Source: JAKFEE01 sp036675815 (GTDB lineage: Bacteria > Pseudomonadota > Alphaproteobacteria > Rhodospirillales > Magnetospirillaceae). From it: DNA of 64,000 nucleotides. Position 1 is the stretch's first letter. Each line of letters opens with the position of its first letter. The position numbers were made by a program, and so were the translations under genes. Where the stretch lies: NCBI GenBank assembly GCA_036675815.1, contig JAKFEE010000019.1, positions 32,726 to 96,725 on the forward strand. The letters are read 5' to 3'. Shown in pieces: positions 59,762 to 64,000 of this stretch. The notes beneath the pieces were generated by a model. That model saw nothing but the letters and a program-made list of their open reading frames with translations. It did not search any database and was not told the DNA's origin.

Positions 59762-61276
59762 TCATTGAACGATATATCCCACCGGCCCTTGCAGCACGTC
59801 GCCCCGCACCGGCAACGCCGGCTTCTCATACACCTCGTGCAGGCGGCCCAGGAGGTAGCGGTCGAGATCGCTGGCCGGGGCGAAGCCGTCGGAGGGCAAG
59901 GCGAGCTGCTTCGGCGAGGTTGGCTGGACGATGAAAGCCTCGACCGTCACCACCAGTTCGCTTTCCCGGCGATCGAAGGACGAACTGCGGAACAGGGCAC
60001 CGAGGACCGGTATGTCCATGATGCCGGGTACCCCCTCCATGCCGCTGATCATGTCGTGGGTCAGCACGCCCGCGATCATCATGCTGCCGCCGCTGGGGAG
60101 TTCGACCGCCGTGGCCGCGCGCCGGGTCGAGAAAATCGGGTTCCCTTGCACGTCCTGGTTCGTCACGGAGCCGACCTCGGTGGTCATCTTGAGGCTGATG
60201 CGACCGGGTCCCACGACGACGGGGATGAAGGTGAGCGAAACGCCCACCGGTCGGTACTCCACGGTCGGGACGTAAACGCCGCCCGAGATGGTGGCGGTAA
60301 CCACGGGAATGTCCTGGCCGCTGAATACCCGCGCCTCTTCACCCGACACCGCGGTCAGGGTGGGCTCGGCCAGGGTCTTCGCCAGCCCCTCCGTCTCGAG
60401 CGCCGAAATGTCGATGGACATCGGCAGCGTATGCGAGAACGACACGCTGCCGAGAGCATTGCTCACCCCGGCCCCGCCACCGATGATCGGCCCGATGGTG
60501 GCACCGCCCTCGTCGAAGGGCCCGAAACTGGTCTGCGCATCCAGCTCCTTCAGCACCTGCCTGGATACCTCGGCCAGGCGCACCCGCAGCAGCACCTGCT
60601 GCTCGCCTGCCACACGCAGCAGACTGATCACCTGGGCATCGGCCTGCACGAAACGGCGCGCGATGGCGCGGGCCTGCTGGGCGATTTGGTCACTGGCGAC
60701 GGTGCCGTTGAGGGTGATGGTGTCACCGAAGGCGCTGACCTCGACGTATTCGTCGGGCAGGAGCTGGGCGAGGACGGTGCGCAGCGTCTCGACGTCCTGA
60801 TGCACCGCCACCTCGACGCGACGCACCAGCCTGCCGTTGGCGTCAATGAAGAAAACGTTGGTGTCGCCCACCGCTTTGCCCATCAGGAACACCTGATTCG
60901 GCGCGCGCACGAGGACGTCGGCAATGTCGGGATTGCCGACGACGATCTCGACGGCATTGCGCGGCAAGTCGAGGGGCCGCGATTTGTTGACAGGCACCTT
61001 GACGACGCCGGCCGACACGTCGGCGGCGGAACCCGGCACGCCTCGCCTCGGCGTCACGGTGTCTGCGGCGTCCAGGGTGATGACCTTCATCCGCGGCGCG
61101 GCGATGGGTCCCGGCGATTCGGCCGGCCCTTGCGCCGGCGGCGTCAGCGGTAGCGGCGCCGCCACCGGCACCGCGCCCGTCGTGGCGCCACGCTGGTTTT
61201 CGGCGAAGGCGGCGCCCGAGCAGGTGCAGAACGTCAGGGCAGCGATGGCGGCGAGGCGCAACGGGCGGGAGGTCAT
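59762..61276 (-). CDS. cpaC: CpaC outer-membrane secretin
   Basis: A 504-residue secretin of the Tad pilus. Signal peptide (AAIAALTFCTCSGAAFA), N-domain with IVVGNPDIADVLVRAPNQVFLMG and a BON-like segment VSAFGDTITLNGTVASDQIAQQA; then the secretin domain with VLLRVRLAEVSRQVLKELDA, VYVPTVEYRPVGVSLTFIPVV and ELPSGGSMMIAGVLTHD. ATG 61276 overlaps the cpaB stop by one base. Confidence 0.95.
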   Translation of the reverse strand: MTSRPLRLAAIAALTFCTCSGAAFAENQRGATTGAVPVAAPLPLTPPAQGPAESPGPIAAPRMKVITLDAADTVTPRRGVPGSAADVSAGVVKVPVNKSRPLDLPRNAVEIVVGNPDIADVLVRAPNQVFLMGKAVGDTNVFFIDANGRLVRRVEVAVHQDVETLRTVLAQLLPDEYVEVSAFGDTITLNGTVASDQIAQQARAIARRFVQADAQVISLLRVAGEQQVLLRVRLAEVSRQVLKELDAQTSFGPFDEGGATIGPIIGGGAGVSNALGSVSFSHTLPMSIDISALETEGLAKTLAEPTLTAVSGEEARVFSGQDIPVVTATISGGVYVPTVEYRPVGVSLTFIPVVVGPGRISLKMTTEVGSVTNQDVQGNPIFSTRRAATAVELPSGGSMMIAGVLTHDMISGMEGVPGIMDIPVLGALFRSSSFDRRESELVVTVEAFIVQPTSPKQLALPSDGFAPASDLDRYLLGRLHEVYEKPALPVRGDVLQGPVGYIVQ

Positions 61277-62181
61277 CAATTGGTGAAATTCCGGATCTCG
61301 ATGATGCCGGCCCGGTTCAGCTTGACGCTGCGGCCGACCAGCTCGACGGGGAGATCACCGCCGTCGTCCTGCCCAGGGGACCCGAAGAGGCCCAGGCGCG
61401 GCGCCAGGCTCGAATAGGCCTGCATCGCCTTGCTGGCGGCGACATTGTTGTGCAGGCGGTCGCTTTCCAGCGATTCGCCCGCCGTCCGGCTGCGCAGGAC
61501 GAGGTGGAGGCTTCCGGTGACGCCGGCCAACAACAAGGATTCGGCATCGCGCGGCGTCACCTCCAGCGTCGCCGTCTTGCCTGGAGCGGCGGCGGTGCCG
61601 GTCTTGAGATTGTTGTCGATGGCCAGCACGCGGACGTCGCGCAGCAGCGTCTCGGTGACTCGAAGCTTCTGATCATCGCGGCCGCGACGCTCGCCCGAGC
61701 GGTCCTGGAACTGCGTCAACAGCAGCACGTCGACGCGATCACCGGGCGTCACGAAACCGGCCACGGCATTGGTCGGCGAAATGGCGAGACTGACCGCGCG
61801 CATGCCCGGCCCGAGCATCCCCGACAGCAGCCCGGCCTCGTCCTGGCGGAACACGCTGGAGCCGGACAACGGTTCACCGGCCAGGATGCGGCGAGCGGCC
61901 GTCGTGCCCAACACCTTGGCACGCGGGTCGTCGGGGCCACCCTGCACCAGGAAACGCTTGTCGACGAGATGGGCCGGCCATTCCTCGAAGCGCAGATCCT
62001 CCTCCACCAGGACGGTGCCGGCGCCGATCTCACGGGCGGCGACCAGGACCCGCTGGATGTCGCTGCGCGCAACCGCTGCGGGAGCATGAGCCGGCCGACT
62101 CATGAAGTTGCGCGCAAGAAATGCCGTCACGCCAGCGATCCCCAGTGCGGCAATGACGAGGACAATCATCAATGGACGCAT
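61276..62181 (-). CDS. cpaB: CpaB/RcpC pilus assembly protein
   Basis: A 301-residue protein with a membrane segment (MIVLVIAALGIAGVTAFLA) and a SAF/RcpC domain: VLVAAREIGAGTVLVEEDLRFEEWP, AGEPLSGSSVF, and GMRAVSLAISPTNAVAGFVTPGDRVDVLL. It is the first gene of the cpaBCDEF-tadBC unit. The gene start at 62181 is 203 bases from the truncated IS5-type element. Confidence 0.94.
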   Translation of the reverse strand: MRPLMIVLVIAALGIAGVTAFLARNFMSRPAHAPAAVARSDIQRVLVAAREIGAGTVLVEEDLRFEEWPAHLVDKRFLVQGGPDDPRAKVLGTTAARRILAGEPLSGSSVFRQDEAGLLSGMLGPGMRAVSLAISPTNAVAGFVTPGDRVDVLLLTQFQDRSGERRGRDDQKLRVTETLLRDVRVLAIDNNLKTGTAAAPGKTATLEVTPRDAESLLLAGVTGSLHLVLRSRTAGESLESDRLHNNVAASKAMQAYSSLAPRLGLFGSPGQDDGGDLPVELVGRSVKLNRAGIIEIRNFTN

Positions 62182-62384
62182 TCCGCACTATGCTCCAACA
62201 TATCAGGATCACACCAACGCCCCCCGCTGATCCTTTACAAGACAGACATGACAAAATGTCCGCGGCGCCACTGCTAGCTTAAACCTGGCAACTACCGTGC
62301 CGTCAATCCCCGGGAGGAAACGTAGAAATATTTTTACTTGAACCAACAAGTAGGATTCAAATCGTCGAAAATTTTATCTGAGAG
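62182..62384. other. Gap between cpaB and the IS5-type fragment
   Basis: The 203 bases are AT-richer than the rest and hold no open frame for a Flp pilin or prepilin peptidase. The cpaB promoter should be here. I see no convincing -35/-10 pair. The sequence to about 62380 may include the left terminus of the IS5-type element. Confidence 0.5.
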
Positions 62385-62792
62385 TTGATCCGAACCGGAC
62401 TGGCTTTGCCAAGCGATTTAACCGAGGCGGAATGGGCGTTGCTGGAACCGTTCCTGCCACCGCCATCGCCTGTGGGGCGTCCACGCAAATGGCCGATGCG
62501 CCGGATTGTCGAGGCGATCCTCTATCTGCTGCGCGGTGGCCTGCCGTGGCGCATGTTGCCGCCCGGTTTCCCGCCGGTCTCGACGGTGCGACGCTGGTTC
62601 TACCTGTGGCGCGACAATGGTCTGTGGCAGACGCTCAACCATATCCTGCTGATGACGGGGCGCGAAATTCATGGTCGGCAGGCCTCGCCCAGTGCGGGCG
62701 TCATCGATAGCCAGAGCGTGAAAACCACCGAATCCGGTGGGCCTCGGGGCTACCATGCCGGCAAGAAAGTCACGGGACGCAAGCGCCACATC
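62385..62792 (+). pseudogene. IS5-family transposase, 3' truncated
   Basis: About 136 residues match the N-terminal part of IS5/IS427-type transposases: LTEAEWALLEPFLPPPSPVGRPRKWPMRRI, LRGGLPWRMLPPGFPPVSTVRRWFY, and the first catalytic Asp in GVIDSQSVKTTESGG. After GRKRHI the similarity stops abruptly at about 62792, where minus-strand group II intron sequence begins. The second half, with the remaining DDE residues, is missing, so it cannot transpose by itself. The likely start is a TTG at 62385. Confidence 0.88.
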
Positions 62793-63709
62793 AGTCCTCG
62801 CTGCGCCAGCCGCATGAACCGGGTGCGTGGCCGTTTCCATTGCCGCCACAGGATGCAGCGCAACCGGCGCCGCAACCAGCCATCCAGTTCCTCGAGTATC
62901 CCCTTGCCTTCGGTCAGCCGAAAATGGGCGATCCAGCCGCGCAGGATCGGGGCGAGGTCCTTGATGGTGGCGGCAACGGCGCGACCGCGCCCGGCTCGAA
63001 AGAAGGCCCTCAGCTTGTCCCGCAACCGCGCCACGCTTTTGGCCGCAATCCGAAGACGCGGCACTTTATGGGCGCTCATGGTGTAGCCGAGGAAAGCCCG
63101 CTTCCACGGTCGGTCCACCGCGCTCTTGGCGCCGTTGACCTTGAGCTTTAGCCGCTCGGCCAGAAACCGGATGAGCGAAGCCATGACCCGCTCACCGGCG
63201 CGCTGTGACCGTACATAGACGTTGCAGTCGTCGGCGTAACGGCAGAAGGCATGGCCACGCCGCTCCAGTTCCTTGTCGAGGTCATCGAGCAGGATGTTCG
63301 ACAGTAGCGGTGAGAGCGGTCCGCCTTGCGGCGTGCCCTCGCTTCGAACTGTCTCGATCCCGCCCTTCATCAACCCGGCCTGCAGGTAACGGCGGATCAG
63401 CCGCAGCACCCGCTATATCGGTCCTGCCGTGATGTTCGATGCACCCGATGCCTGCCCTCGCGGCTTCCGGCCGCTGCTCTCGGCATGGGCACGGGGCATG
63501 TCGGCCCCGTTTTCTGCAACTTGTCCCACCATCGAAAGACCGTTCTCCGTCCGGCACTCCATGTTCGGCCCTTCGCCGGTCGGTTCGGCTACTACGGCCT
63601 CTGCTGATTCCTGCCGCCCATCCCGACGCCTCTCGGCGCCGGTAGCACACCCGAGACCGGGGGCAGGCCGGCAGGCCTCCCAGGGTAAGACGCGTGACCT
63701 TCGTGCCAT
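62793..63709 (-). pseudogene. Group II intron reverse transcriptase/maturase, deleted and truncated
   Basis: The N-terminal leader (ending SGRKPRGQASGASNITAGPI) is followed at 63415-63413 by TAG and then, in the same frame, by RVLRLIRRYLQAGLMKGG, the beginning of the second half of the reverse transcriptase. The usual fingers region (RT domains 0-3, roughly 150 residues) is missing between them. The catalytic box RYADDCNVYVRS, GTPQGGPLSPLLSNILLDDLDKEL and the maturase stretch LEELDGWLRRRLRCILWRQW are intact. The C-terminus is cut after LAQRGL by the IS5 junction. Confidence 0.82.
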
Positions 63710-63880
63710 ATACCCGGCGCATATACGGCCGCATCCTCCGGGTGATATCGGGCTTCGGGTCTTTTGGCCCCCTCGCCCGGATGCGGACGCCTCGTATGCG
63801 CTTCCTGTTCGTCAGGCCGGCACTTTGCTTACAGCTTCCTTCAGACCCCGCCTCGCGACGACGCCCTTGCTGTTCGGCTA
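62793..63880 (-). mobile_element. Group II intron remnant with internal deletion and lost 3' end
   Basis: On the minus strand, about 63880 down to 63420 has the character of a bacterial group II intron 5' RNA region: it contains AACAGGAAGCGCATACGAGG-like text, and ribozyme-type hairpin motifs. The encoded protein follows from about 63709 and loses its middle, and then runs into IS5-type sequence at 62792, so the maturase C-terminus and domains V-VI are absent. The exact 5' boundary is not visible. The intron cannot splice or retrotranspose in this form. Confidence 0.75.
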
Positions 63881-63938
63881 GATGTTTAGTCCCGGCATTT
63901 GATGGTGCATCCTATCCCAAAGATTGGAAGGAGGCACT

Positions 63939-64000
63939 GTGGGCCAGGTTCTTCACGGCAGCGCCACAACGACAGAGGCGGTCCGTCGAGCAATACAGGA
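63939..64000 (+). CDS. IS481-type transposase (3' partial)
   Basis: A GTG at 63939, with AAGGAGG at 63928-63934, opens a frame reading MGQVLHGSATTTEAVRRAIQ, the familiar N-terminus of IS481-family transposases whose next part would be a helix-turn-helix. The rest lies outside the window. Whether it is intact cannot be judged. Confidence 0.7.
   Translation, partial: MGQVLHGSATTTEAVRRAIQ

Noticed and set aside
63429..63881. A 150-codon plus-strand frame at the window's right end
   Set aside because: It is the complement of the group II intron 5' RNA region; similar antisense frames are often mis-annotated as proteins.

Overview
The window is a GC-rich, densely packed chromosomal segment. It most probably comes from an alphaproteobacterium, possibly a Rhodospirillales-type organism. 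The reasons are a C4-pathway 5-aminolevulinate synthase (hemA), split glyQ/glyS, pyruvate phosphate dikinase, a PPi-type phosphofructokinase, Kdo/heptose LPS genes and a cpa-type Tad pilus locus. Taxonomy is inferred from gene content only.

Layout. 1-3369: end of a Dpp/Opp-type ABC importer (two permeases), a DMT exporter and a tandem universal stress protein. 3554-7856: a small GIY-YIG-like protein, a class III aminotransferase, hemA, an ExoD-like membrane protein and a CBS-pair protein. 7911-14099: an MsbA-like ABC exporter whose stop codon lies in a 24-bp tandem repeat, a PadR-like regulator, PPi-type phosphofructokinase, an AurF-like diiron protein and an MFS transporter. 14236-17787: a periplasmic DsrE/thioredoxin pair, then LPS core genes (waaA opposite gmhA-gmhB). 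17861-21748: two overlapping response regulators without a kinase, a nucleotidyltransferase/metallophosphoesterase pair and an unknown protein.

21876-29038 is a formaldehyde and formate oxidation block: NAD-linked molybdo/tungsto formate dehydrogenase (beta, alpha), S-(hydroxymethyl)glutathione dehydrogenase and S-formylglutathione hydrolase. In its middle sits an 800-bp stretch with two diverged tandem copies of a 315-bp unit. Each copy encodes, on the minus strand, the same kind of 27-residue protein behind a near-perfect Shine-Dalgarno sequence that can be sequestered by a 15-bp inverted repeat. This is the best candidate here for something undescribed. 29103-40816: glyQS, ppdK, a sensor kinase, MeaB GTPase, HIT protein, an ABC-2 exporter pair and a prolyl-tRNA deacylase-like protein. 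41487-46422: the prkA-yeaH-spoVR stress set. 46510-50660: an alginate-like exopolysaccharide module in which an Alg8-type polymerase is fused to a beta-helix domain and followed by an Alg44-type PilZ/HlyD protein.

50662-62181 is a Tad pilus locus (cpaBCDEF-tadBC, tadD, a stand-alone secretin N-domain protein, tadG, two tadE-like genes). No Flp pilin or prepilin peptidase is visible, and the upstream edge runs into mobile-element wreckage: a truncated IS5-type transposase fused to an internally deleted group II intron, then the start of an IS481-type transposase.

At least three dispersed palindromic repeat families occur between genes. One copy lies in frame inside the formate dehydrogenase alpha gene.
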